Source: CAVTUU01 sp045804965
GTDB lineage: Bacteria; Chloroflexota; Chloroflexia; Thermomicrobiales; UBA6265
Direction of reading: 5' to 3'
Length of the DNA: 64,000 bases
Assembly (NCBI GenBank): GCA_045804965.1
Contig: JBJMMD010000008.1
Coordinates: 1-64,000, forward strand
In this document: positions 24,000 through 31,675 of the stretch, in pieces
How the letters are laid out: each line of letters begins with the position of its first letter
How positions within the stretch are numbered: the stretch's first letter is position 1
The notes under the pieces: model-generated
The model's input: the letters and a program-made list of their open reading frames with translations, nothing else
Told to the model about the DNA's origin: nothing
The model's database searches: none
Position numbers and translations under genes: made by a program

Positions 24000-26216
24000 A
24001 TGTCCTCACGTTCGTCTGAAGTCCGGTCAAACAGCGTGCTCGCGCGGTGGGCCCGGTTCGCGGTTCACCATCGCGGCCGCGTGCTCATCGCCTGGGTGGC
24101 GGCCCTCGTGGTGCTCGGCGGCCTGGGCGCAACCATGGGCGGAAAATTCGCCGACAGCTTCACCATCCCCGGCGCCGAGGCGCAGAGGGCCACCGATCTC
24201 CTCAAGGAACGTTTCCCTAGTCAAGGTGGTGACAGCGCCACTATCGTCGTACGGAGCGATGCCAGCATCGACGATGCGGCAGTCAAGCAGCAGATCGACG
24301 AACTCCTGGCCAAGGCCGCATCCCTGCCCGAGGTCACAAGTATCGTCTCTCCGTACGACAACCCCGCCGCGATCTCCGGTGATCGCAAGATCGCCTACGC
24401 GACGGTCAACTACGACAAGGCGTCGAGCGAAGTTAATCTCGACAACGCCAAGGAGATTCTCACGCTCGCCGACGACTCTTCTCAGCAGGGCTTCCGTGTC
24501 GAGGTTGGCGGCCAAATTGCGGCGCAAGCTGAGCAAGTCAATCCGTTTGGAGTGACGGAGCTTATCGGCGTCGGCGCCGCCATGATTATTCTCCTCATCG
24601 CGTTCGGCTCGGTGATCGCGATGGGCTTGCCGATCGTTACCGCCCTGGTCGGTTTGATCGCCGGCTTCATGGGCATTTCGATCGCTACCGCCTTCTTCGA
24701 TCTCAGCACCTTCACACCCGGCTTCGCGGCGATGATCGGCATCGGCGTCGGCATCGACTACGCCCTCTTTGTCGTAACCCGCTTCCGCGAGGGATTGGGC
24801 GCCGGACTCACCGTCGAGCAGGCCGTAGTCAAGGCAATAGACACCGCGGGCCGCGCCGTCGCCTTCGCGGGAACGGTCGTCGCGATTGCCCTGCTCGGCT
24901 TGTTTGCGATCGGTATCCCGTTCATCGCCGCCCTCGGTCTCGCCGCCGCGATTGTCGTCGTGATGAGCGTCGCCGTCGCCTTGACACTCCTCCCGGCGCT
25001 CTTGAGCTATGTCGGTCACCGTATCGACCGCTGGCGGATTCCGGGCCTGCATGCATCCACGCACGACAGCAAGAACACCGTTTGGTACCGCTGGAGCCTG
25101 CAAATTCAGCGTCACCCCTGGCGTTACATGCTGACATCGGCGACGGTGCTTATTCTCCTCATGCTGCCGTTCCTCGACCTCAGGCTTGGATTCTCCGACA
25201 ACGGTAACCAGCCGACCTCGATGCACACTCGCCGCGCCTACGATCTGCTCGCCGAAGGTTTCGGCCCCGGCTTCAATGGCCCGTTCATTCTCGCCATCGA
25301 GAATAACGACGGTCTCGATCAGGCGCAGCTTGACTCGCTCGCCAATACGCTCCGCCAGGTCCCGGGCATCGTCGCGGTCGAGCCCGCCCACACCAATGAG
25401 AACGGCGACACCGCCGTGATCTCGATCATTCCATCGACTTCGCCGCAAGACGAAGCAACGCCCAAGCTCGTTGATCACTTGCGGAATGACGTCATCCCAC
25501 CGGCGATCAGTGGCTCCGGCACCCACGTCTACGTCGGTGGACCGACGGCCGCATTCGTCGACATCGGCGACAAGATCACGACACGCCTGCCACTCTTCTT
25601 TGCAATCGTGATCGGGCTCAGCATCCTGCTACTGGCGGCAGTTTTCCGATCGGTGGTCGTGCCGATCAAGGCCGCGCTGATGAACCTCCTCTCGATCGGC
25701 GCAACGTACGGGGTGCTGGTCGCCGTGTTCCAATGGGGCTGGGCGAAGAACATCTTCGGGATCGAAAAAACCGGGCCGGTCGATTCCTTCCTGCCAATGA
25801 TGCTCTTCGCAATCCTCTTCGGTTTGTCGATGGACTACGAAGTCTTCCTGCTGAGCCGCATTCGCGAGGATTACCTCAAAACGCGCAATTCGGGCGAGGC
25901 GGTCGCCCATGGTCTCAGCGTCACCGCCCGTGTCATCGCCGCCGCGGCTGCGATCATGTGCGTCGTCTTCCTCTCGTTCGTCCTCGGCGTTGATCGCGTG
26001 ACAAAGGAATTCGGGATTGGCCTCGCCACTGCCGTCTTCATCGACGCGACCGTCGTCCGTCTCATCCTTGTCCCCTCGACGATGGAGCTGCTGGGTGATT
26101 GGAACTGGTGGTTCCCGTCCTGGCTCGACCGCCTGGTCCCCCGCCTGAACGTCGAAGGCGGCGCCGCTCCTGTCCAGGCTCCAATGCCAGCGGTTGTGGC
26201 CATCGAAGCCGACTAG
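24000..26216 (+). CDS. MMPL-family RND-type transporter
   Basis: 738 residues from ATG 24000 with AAGGGAG six bases upstream. Classic duplicated MMPL topology: first membrane helix (GRVLIAWVAALVVLGGLGA), an extracytoplasmic domain (about residues 45-180), a five-helix bundle with GMGVGIDYALFV-like signature (GIGVGIDYALFVVTRFREGL), then the second half with helix VLILLMLPFLDL, second porter domain, and FGLSMDYEVFLLSRIREDYL as the mirrored proton-relay motif. The family exports lipids, siderophores or drugs using proton flux. Controlled by the divergent TetR protein. Substrate not deducible. Confidence 0.94.
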   Translation: MSSRSSEVRSNSVLARWARFAVHHRGRVLIAWVAALVVLGGLGATMGGKFADSFTIPGAEAQRATDLLKERFPSQGGDSATIVVRSDASIDDAAVKQQIDELLAKAASLPEVTSIVSPYDNPAAISGDRKIAYATVNYDKASSEVNLDNAKEILTLADDSSQQGFRVEVGGQIAAQAEQVNPFGVTELIGVGAAMIILLIAFGSVIAMGLPIVTALVGLIAGFMGISIATAFFDLSTFTPGFAAMIGIGVGIDYALFVVTRFREGLGAGLTVEQAVVKAIDTAGRAVAFAGTVVAIALLGLFAIGIPFIAALGLAAAIVVVMSVAVALTLLPALLSYVGHRIDRWRIPGLHASTHDSKNTVWYRWSLQIQRHPWRYMLTSATVLILLMLPFLDLRLGFSDNGNQPTSMHTRRAYDLLAEGFGPGFNGPFILAIENNDGLDQAQLDSLANTLRQVPGIVAVEPAHTNENGDTAVISIIPSTSPQDEATPKLVDHLRNDVIPPAISGSGTHVYVGGPTAAFVDIGDKITTRLPLFFAIVIGLSILLLAAVFRSVVVPIKAALMNLLSIGATYGVLVAVFQWGWAKNIFGIEKTGPVDSFLPMMLFAILFGLSMDYEVFLLSRIREDYLKTRNSGEAVAHGLSVTARVIAAAAAIMCVVFLSFVLGVDRVTKEFGIGLATAVFIDATVVRLILVPSTMELLGDWNWWFPSWLDRLVPRLNVEGGAAPVQAPMPAVVAIEAD

Positions 26217-26232
26217 GCAGGCACACGCGAAC

Positions 26233-26322
26233 GCGCGGATGGTCCAAACGACCATCCGCGCCAGCGCTCTAACCGCGATCAAGAAACCCGGAAGTGCCGG
26301 TTCGATTTTGTCGAACCGGCAC
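26233..26322. terminator. two tandem hairpins between convergent genes
   Basis: 26233-26261 forms a 12-bp stem with a CAAAC loop; 26294-26322 forms another 12-bp stem (GTGCCGGTTCGA) with a TTTTG loop followed by GTTGTTTG. They lie between the MMPL stop (26216) and the stop of the convergent DoxX-like gene (26368), so they probably end transcription from both sides. Confidence 0.65.
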
Positions 26323-26367
26323 GTTGTTTGCTCAGACGGCTTTGCCGCAAGGGAAGGGCCAGGGAGA

Positions 26368-27036
26368 TCAACCTTGAGCGCTGTCTTCTCGCTCTTCCCG
26401 CTGAAAATCGGCCGTGGTCGCGTGGAGGGCCAGGAATTGAATAACGATGAGCGCCACCGAGACAAGCGTCAACAGTCCGTCGATATTTAATCCCTCGTCG
26501 AAAGGAGCGCTGGGCCGCAGCCACGGGAACGAATTGCGGTCCAAGAAGTAATAGTTGGCGGTCATCAGCGCGCTCCCGATCAGAGCCGCAATCACCCAAG
26601 GATGGATCGTCCGCGCCCAGCGCGAGGAGATGCGGTCGACGCCGAGCCACAGCGCCGCGCCGGCGAACAACCCAAGCGCCACCGCGATCTCGCCGCCTTC
26701 GACGAGCGCGGCCGCGGTCCAGGCGTGCGGAATCACCATCCGCGCCAGAAGGTGGGCATACCAATTGTTGGGGTTGTCCGCGACGGTCGCTTGCAGTTCG
26801 GCTCCCAGACCGGTGAGGAAATCCGAACTGAGGACTTTGTTCAACCCGGACAGGAGCCATTCATAGCCCAGAAGCAGCAAGACGATCGCCATGCCCCAGC
26901 GGGCCGGCTGGTCCGCGGTTCGCGCGGCAACGTCCGCTCCTTGGTTTGTGGCTACCCTGCTGCCCATGTCTGCCGCCCCGCTGATACTGTCAGGCCAAGC
27001 GCCGACGTTTAACTGTCGAGATCTTGTCGCATGCAT
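26368..27036 (-). CDS. DoxX-like integral membrane protein
   Basis: 222 residues from ATG 27036, chosen because GAGGAG lies seven bases upstream; ATG 26967 would also leave the fold intact. Four membrane helices are visible: ARWGMAIVLLLLGYEWLLSG, AALVEGGEIAVALGLFAGAA, HPWVIAALIGSALMTANYYF and LNIDGLLTLVSVALIVIQFL. The first helix with GYEWLLSGLNKV is typical of the DoxX/SURF4-like family, thought to act with quinone or thiol redox partners. No redox partner gene lies nearby. Confidence 0.75.
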   Translation of the reverse strand: MHATRSRQLNVGAWPDSISGAADMGSRVATNQGADVAARTADQPARWGMAIVLLLLGYEWLLSGLNKVLSSDFLTGLGAELQATVADNPNNWYAHLLARMVIPHAWTAAALVEGGEIAVALGLFAGAALWLGVDRISSRWARTIHPWVIAALIGSALMTANYYFLDRNSFPWLRPSAPFDEGLNIDGLLTLVSVALIVIQFLALHATTADFQREEREDSAQG

Positions 27037-27490
27037 TGTCGGTCTCCTCAAAATACGTGAACCGGCCATAAACAACGCATGCGCGAATGGGTCTGCGGTA
27101 ATGCGGAGGTTTTCGGCGAGGCTTCAAATTGTCGTGTTCGGTTCGTGTCCGGCAGCCGCCTGTGCGACTGCCGGTTTCGACGCCGAACAACGTCACGATA
27201 GTCCCTACGACTTAACGGCATCTCAGGATGTTCTGAGCGTTTGCTGTGAATCGCGCCACCCCCGCCATCCTCGGCGAAATCGAAAGACCGGCTAGTTCCT
27301 CGCCGCCTTCATTAAGCGCCAGATCGCTCGACGTTGCTGCGGTGAAACTGTGAGCGACCGAGCGAAGCGAGACCTAGTAGGACTGGCCGGGCATCGCACG
27401 GGCCATGAAACCCGAGCACAAGCGGCGGGCGAGAATGACCTCTGATACGATGCGGCAAGCCAATCTGAAACGTGTATCGAGGAATACCTC
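27037..27490. other. intergenic region between divergent genes, nothing identified
   Basis: Between the DoxX-like gene and the M20 peptidase gene, which diverge. It must contain their promoters, but I could not pick boxes with confidence. Several short open frames are not protein-like. Confidence 0.35.
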
Positions 27491-28828
27491 ATGACCATCG
27501 ATTTCGCCTCGCTCGCCGACGACGCCACTCGCCATCTGCGGGCGTTAATCCGGTTTGACACGACCAATCCGCCAGGCAACGAAACGCCGGCGGCAGAGTA
27601 CATCGCGGGCGTCTGCCGGCGGGCCGGGATCGATGCCGAGGTGATTGAGAGCGCTCCGGGTCGCGGGAACGCGATCGCCCGCATGCGATCGCCGCGTCCA
27701 ACCAGTGGACCCCTGATGCTCATGGGGCACACCGATGTCGTCGGTGTCGAGCGTGAGAAATGGGAGCGCGATCCGTTCGGCGGCGAATTGGTTGATGGCT
27801 ATGTCTGGGGTCGTGGCGCCCTTGATATGAAAGGGCAAGTCGCCGCCGAGCTCGCGGCCTTCGTCGCGCTCAAGCACGCGGGGATCGCGCTCGATCGGGA
27901 CTTGATTTTAGTCGCCTTCGCCGATGAAGAAACCGGGAGTCCGAATCACGGCGCAGAATGGATGTGGAAGAACCGGCGCGATCTGATTGACGCCGAGTTC
28001 GCGATCAACGAAGGCGGCGGGATTCAAGCGCAGGTTGGGGCCAAGCGGTTCTATCTCTGTCAGGCCGGGGAAAAAGGCGCATCGCGTTTGCGGATCACTG
28101 CCCGCGGTCCCGCAGGACACGCCTCGATGCCGCTCGCTGGGACCGCGATGGCGAAGCTCGGCGAGGCGCTCGTGCGCCTCGATGCCTGGCGCGCGCCGAT
28201 CATCCTCACCGATCCCGTCCATTTGATGATCGGATCATTCGCGTCTGCCTTCGGCGAGCAAGATGCGGTTATGGCGGAGCGTTTCTTGGCGAACCCAACG
28301 TGGGATGGTTTCGAGCAGCTTCCACTTGATGAGGAGCTGCGCGCGGAGCTCCGCCCCTCAGTCAGCAACACCGCGGTGCCAACGATGGTCAACGGAGGGG
28401 TGCGCATCAACGTCATCCCTTCAGAAGTTTCGGTCGATGTCGATGGCCGCATTTTGCCAGGTCAGGAACCGGACCACTTCCGCGTTGCGGTCCAGGAGGC
28501 GATCGGCGACATCGCCGAGGTGACGTTGACCTCGCATGAGACTGGCATCGCCGCCGACCCCGCCTCCCCACTCTTCGACTCCATCGTTGAGACGATGACC
28601 GCTCTTGACCCTGGATGCGGCGTCGCGCCTTTCCTCTTGACCGGCGGCACCGATGCCAAAGCCCTCCCTGGGATCAAGGTCTATGGTTTCTGCCCGCTTG
28701 CGTCTATCGAACGCCAATCGACGTATCTCCCGCTCGTCCACGGCCACGATGAGCGCCTCGCCGTCGCAGACCTCGCCTATGCCTCGCGCTTCTTTATTGA
28801 GATCGTGACCAGGTTTGCAGGGATTTGA
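27491..28828 (+). CDS. M20-family metallopeptidase (ArgE/DapE/carboxypeptidase-like)
   Basis: 445 residues from ATG 27491. Zinc ligands and catalytic residues are all in place: GHTDVV (His80, Asp82), GRGALDMKG (Asp112), and FADEETGSP (Glu146 as base, Glu147 as ligand), with the bridging His in GPAGHASMP of the dimerisation lid and a final GGTDAKALPG. The protein is cytoplasmic. It hydrolyses an amide bond of a small N-acylated amino acid or dipeptide; the subtype cannot be fixed. Single gene. Confidence 0.92.
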   Translation: MTIDFASLADDATRHLRALIRFDTTNPPGNETPAAEYIAGVCRRAGIDAEVIESAPGRGNAIARMRSPRPTSGPLMLMGHTDVVGVEREKWERDPFGGELVDGYVWGRGALDMKGQVAAELAAFVALKHAGIALDRDLILVAFADEETGSPNHGAEWMWKNRRDLIDAEFAINEGGGIQAQVGAKRFYLCQAGEKGASRLRITARGPAGHASMPLAGTAMAKLGEALVRLDAWRAPIILTDPVHLMIGSFASAFGEQDAVMAERFLANPTWDGFEQLPLDEELRAELRPSVSNTAVPTMVNGGVRINVIPSEVSVDVDGRILPGQEPDHFRVAVQEAIGDIAEVTLTSHETGIAADPASPLFDSIVETMTALDPGCGVAPFLLTGGTDAKALPGIKVYGFCPLASIERQSTYLPLVHGHDERLAVADLAYASRFFIEIVTRFAGI

Positions 28829-29476
28829 GGCAGAGCTCAGCCATCGTCCGTGTCGGCTCGATCGCCCTTCGATCTCTCGCGTGGATTGCCTTGGCGGGAA
28901 ATGAGCGGGCGCCGAACCGTGCCAAGGTCGCTCGCACAATCAAAAGATCATGGATTTCATGACGAAAAGTGATCGAGTGTTGCCGGATAGGCACGGGTAG
29001 ACGCGCCCCGTCAAAAATCAAAGCCGAGAGGCCATCGCTTCCACTGAGCGATGTTTATCTAACTTCGAAGCGCAAATGCCGTTAGAAAGTAGTCTTGCAG
29101 CTTCTTGACTGCGTCGCTCACGAAGGTCTCGTTAGTCGGATAACACCGAGAATTTTCAAAGGGGTCTTGCCTCTTAGACAATGTTCCCCTAGAATGCAAG
29201 AACTGCACTCTTTACCGGGTCGGAATATCCCTGCATTCCCGCGTTCCAATCCTGGATCGAGCTACGACGACTAATCGCGTGCGGAGACGTGGCGCGGCTG
29301 ATCGTTGTGGGGCCGACGCCTTGATGATTTGGCGGTGACGCCGGTTAACAAGGTTTGGTACTGCGTTGGCGTTTGGGAGAGGTGTCCAATGCCTCATTGG
29401 CGTTGGACACATGTTGTGCAGCCAGCGGATAGGTGTCTGTCAATACGGGCAAGACTGGCGGAAGGGTAAATCGCGG
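28829..29476. other. intergenic region, nothing identified
   Basis: About 650 bases with lower GC around 29040-29200 and no supported reading frame. It presumably carries the promoter of the surface-protein gene at 29477. Confidence 0.35.
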
Positions 29477-31027
29477 ATGAATCACCTGAAGTGGACGATG
29501 GTTATACCAGGGATAGCCCTCGTCGCCTTGCTCGGCGCGGGCATCCTGTCGCCGAGGTCCGCCTCGGTCGCTCCGGGCTCGGCGAATCAGCCTCAACTCC
29601 GGGGAGCGGCGATTCCCGCGCTCCAGGCGGTGGTCGTGGACGCGGTGGACGATAACTACACCACGCCGTTGAATACCAACCTTTCTGTGGACGCTCCTGG
29701 TCTTCTCGCGAACGATACGTATCCAGCCTCAAACATCAGTTTGACCGTTACGGACGATGTGGACCACGGCAACATCACGGCCTTCAACGATGATGGCCAC
29801 TTCGTCTATAACCCCAGCAATTCGTATTGCGGGATAGACACGTTCACGTATCGCCTGCGGTACGACCCGCCAGGTCCCAACAATACGGTTGACGACTTCG
29901 CGACCGTAACCATCCTCGTCTGCCCGCCAACGGCGACGCCAACCGATACGCCAACGAATACTGCAACCAACACCCCGACGGACACGCCAACCAACACCCC
30001 AACCGATACACCGACCAACACCCCCGTCCCGCCAACCGACACGCCCACCGATACACCAACGAATACCCCGACTGATACGCCTACTGACACGGCGACCAAC
30101 ACGCCCACGGATACGGCGACTAACACGCCCACTGATACCGCGACCAACACCCCGACCGACACGCCCGTGCCGCCGACAGATACCCCGACAAATACCGCGG
30201 TGCCGCTAACCGACACGCCGACCAACACGCCCGTGCCACCGACGGACACGCCAACGAACACAGCGACAAATACGCCGACCAACACGGCCACGAACACACC
30301 GACCCGGACTCCGACGGCGACTGCTACGGCGACGAAGACTCCGGTGCCGGCGCCTGCGGTCTCGATCTACCCGACCCGGCAAACGGTGAATTCGAAGGTG
30401 ACCTACAACGTGGTCGGCTTCCCGCACAACACCACTGTGAACATCCGCTGGAAGCGCCTATCGGGAACCATCATCGACATCGGCACGGCGCATACCAACA
30501 ACGTGGGCGCGGTGACCGGCTCCTTCAAGGTCCCGGCCGTGATCGGAGGCCCGAACCAAGAGGTCTCATTCACGTCGGGCGCCGTGAAGAAGACTGCGCT
30601 GATCAACGTGCCGCCAAGGATCAAGATCCTGACCAACCCCGCACATTGTGGCCAGCTGGCCGAGGTCTCGCTCCGTGGTTATCAGAAGGGTGAGACGGTC
30701 CGCATTCGCTGGCAAGACGGCGACGGTGTGGGCTGGGTCCAGATCGGAACGACGGTCACGAGCAACACCGGCAGCCAGAATGTGTTCATGACTGTGCCGA
30801 ACTTCGCCCACAACGGATTGAATTCGGTGCGCGGCGACGGACCGCAATCGCGAGCGCAAACGAACATCGCCTACGTCCAAGGCTGTGCAACGTCGGCGTC
30901 GATCACGACGGGAGAAGCTTCCCAGCCGATGCGCGATCTGCCGCCGCTGCTCCCGGCGCTGTTGATTCCGGCGGCGGCCGCGATCGGATACGTCACTCGC
31001 CGCGCCCGCCGGCGTGTCCGCGCGTAA
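29477..31027 (+). CDS. surface protein with cadherin/Ig-like domain, Thr-Pro stalk and C-terminal membrane anchor
   Basis: 516 residues from ATG 29477 (ribosome-binding site weak). Residues 1-30 are a signal peptide (MNHLKWTMVIPGIALVALLG). Residues about 50-150 match the tandem cadherin-like repeat (VDDNYTTPLNTNLSVDAPGL, LANDTYP, then YCGIDTFTYRLRY). Residues about 152-290 are a Thr-Pro-Thr-Asp/Asn stalk. A second region of about 180 residues looks Ig-like (VTYNVVGFPHNTTVNIRWKR twice in variant form). The end is a hydrophobic helix (LPALLIPAAAAIGYV) followed by RRARRRVRA, a stop-transfer anchor. Likely displayed on the envelope for adhesion; ligand unknown. Confidence 0.85.
   Translation: MNHLKWTMVIPGIALVALLGAGILSPRSASVAPGSANQPQLRGAAIPALQAVVVDAVDDNYTTPLNTNLSVDAPGLLANDTYPASNISLTVTDDVDHGNITAFNDDGHFVYNPSNSYCGIDTFTYRLRYDPPGPNNTVDDFATVTILVCPPTATPTDTPTNTATNTPTDTPTNTPTDTPTNTPVPPTDTPTDTPTNTPTDTPTDTATNTPTDTATNTPTDTATNTPTDTPVPPTDTPTNTAVPLTDTPTNTPVPPTDTPTNTATNTPTNTATNTPTRTPTATATATKTPVPAPAVSIYPTRQTVNSKVTYNVVGFPHNTTVNIRWKRLSGTIIDIGTAHTNNVGAVTGSFKVPAVIGGPNQEVSFTSGAVKKTALINVPPRIKILTNPAHCGQLAEVSLRGYQKGETVRIRWQDGDGVGWVQIGTTVTSNTGSQNVFMTVPNFAHNGLNSVRGDGPQSRAQTNIAYVQGCATSASITTGEASQPMRDLPPLLPALLIPAAAAIGYVTRRARRRVRA
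29935..30345 (+). repeat. in-frame tandem Thr-Pro coding repeat
   Basis: Degenerate units of 12 and 24 bases coding for TPTDTPTN and variants (PVPPTDTPTN) run through about 410 bases of the surface-protein gene. The similarity at DNA level allows copy-number change by slippage; units are not identical, so it is an old array. Confidence 0.8.
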
Positions 31028-31069
31028 GCCAGGACAGGAGCTAGCCTCGAATCTATAAGAAAGAAGTCT

Positions 31070-31114
31070 GGCAAGAGGCTGCATCGCGCGATGCAGCCTC
31101 TTGCCATTTCATTT
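31070..31114 (+). terminator. strong intrinsic terminator of the surface-protein gene
   Basis: 31070-31105 is a perfect 36-base palindrome (18-base arms beginning GGCAAGAGGCTGCATC) followed by ATTTCATTTT. It starts 43 bases after the stop codon at 31027. Confidence 0.85.
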
Positions 31115-31211
31115 TGCATACGTCTTTTCCCACAAAGCGGCCACGGAAGGGACATCGAGTCACAAGCAGCGTCTCCGAGCTCAGCCCTGGACGGGCTTCG
31201 TGTGTTTTAGC

Positions 31212-31232
31212 CCGGGCCTTTCAGCCCCGGGC
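31212..31232. repeat. small GC palindrome of REP type
   Basis: A GCCCGGG arm and its CCCGGGC complement surround CCTTTCAG-like loop sequence. Resembles short interspersed palindromes elsewhere in the window; it lies in the non-coding gap before the aspartokinase leader. Confidence 0.4.
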
Positions 31233-31328
31233 ACTCGGCGCGCGCCAACACTTACATTTGGAGAGGCCGGCATGATGCCCATTGGTCCTAAGCAGCAGCG
31301 AGATCGGAAAACTCCGCGCAACCCCTCC

Positions 31329-31357
31329 TTGCGCGCGGCTAGCTCAGCCGCTATAGT
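31329..31357 (+). promoter_or_regulatory. promoter of the aspartokinase leader
   Basis: TTGCGC at 31329-31334 and TATAGT at 31352-31357 with 17 bases between. The expected start point coincides with the ATG of the leader peptide at 31364, so the transcript may be leaderless. Confidence 0.55.
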
Positions 31358-31363
31358 GCTGAC

Positions 31364-31477
31364 ATGGACATGTGTGCGCCAACCATGACGACCACAACCG
31401 AGAGCGGGACCATGATTTCGATCACCGGAATCATGATTACCAAGTCCACGCCTGCTGGTCGGAGGGTGAGCATCTAA
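31364..31477 (+). CDS. attenuator leader peptide, Thr/Ile/Met-rich (37 aa)
   Basis: The frame from ATG 31364 (in-frame ATGs also at 31370 and 31385) to TAA 31475-31477 encodes MDMCAPTMTTTTESG, then TMISITGIMITKSTP, then AGRRVSI. Nine of 37 residues are Thr, five Ile and five Met; four Thr codons are consecutive. This composition mirrors leader peptides of threonine operons (E. coli ThrL). It is followed by a typical attenuator terminator and then the aspartokinase gene, the first step to Thr, Met, Ile and Lys. When charged tRNA-Thr or tRNA-Ile is scarce the ribosome would stall here and let the antiterminator form. Confidence 0.82.
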   Translation: MDMCAPTMTTTTESGTMISITGIMITKSTPAGRRVSI

Positions 31478-31545
31478 CGGAACGCAACGGCTCACAACCA
31501 ACGACGCGGCAGGCGGGAGCGGAAACGCTCCCGCTTCTGTTTTGT
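31449..31545 (+). promoter_or_regulatory. attenuator: antiterminator and terminator hairpins before aspartokinase
   Basis: Terminator: 31513-31521 (GCGGGAGCG) pairs with 31526-31534 around a GAAA loop, followed by TTCTGTTTTG. Antiterminator: 31449-31457 (CGCCTGCTG, within the last codons of the leader peptide) can pair with 31507-31515, taking the first three bases of the terminator stem. The two structures exclude each other, the hallmark of translation-coupled attenuation. Confidence 0.75.
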
Positions 31546-31675
31546 CAAAAGCAGCGTCATCATCAATGACCGGCGTCAAGGTTTCGCCGGTTACGGCCAC
31601 GACGGGGTGGGATGGACGCGATGACCACGGCATTACCGGTGAATCGGGCAGCCGGTGATTGACTAGGAGACTCGC

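Noticed and set aside
24027..25526. Leftward open frame of about 500 residues opposite the MMPL gene
   Set aside because: Asp/Glu/Arg-rich shadow frame of a GC-rich membrane-protein gene; the MMPL motifs on the other strand are unmistakable.
29806..30297. Leftward open frame of Val/Gly/Ser repeats opposite the surface protein
   Set aside because: Mirror image of the Thr-Pro coding repeat, not a gene.
29935..30345. Regular DNA repeats that could suggest a CRISPR array
   Set aside because: Units are 12-24 bases, directly adjacent without unique spacers, and in frame within a coding region.
31478..31675. Lysine riboswitch or other metabolite riboswitch before aspartokinase
   Set aside because: The gap between terminator and gene is too short and lacks the multi-helix lysine-riboswitch pattern; the leader-peptide attenuator explains the structures.
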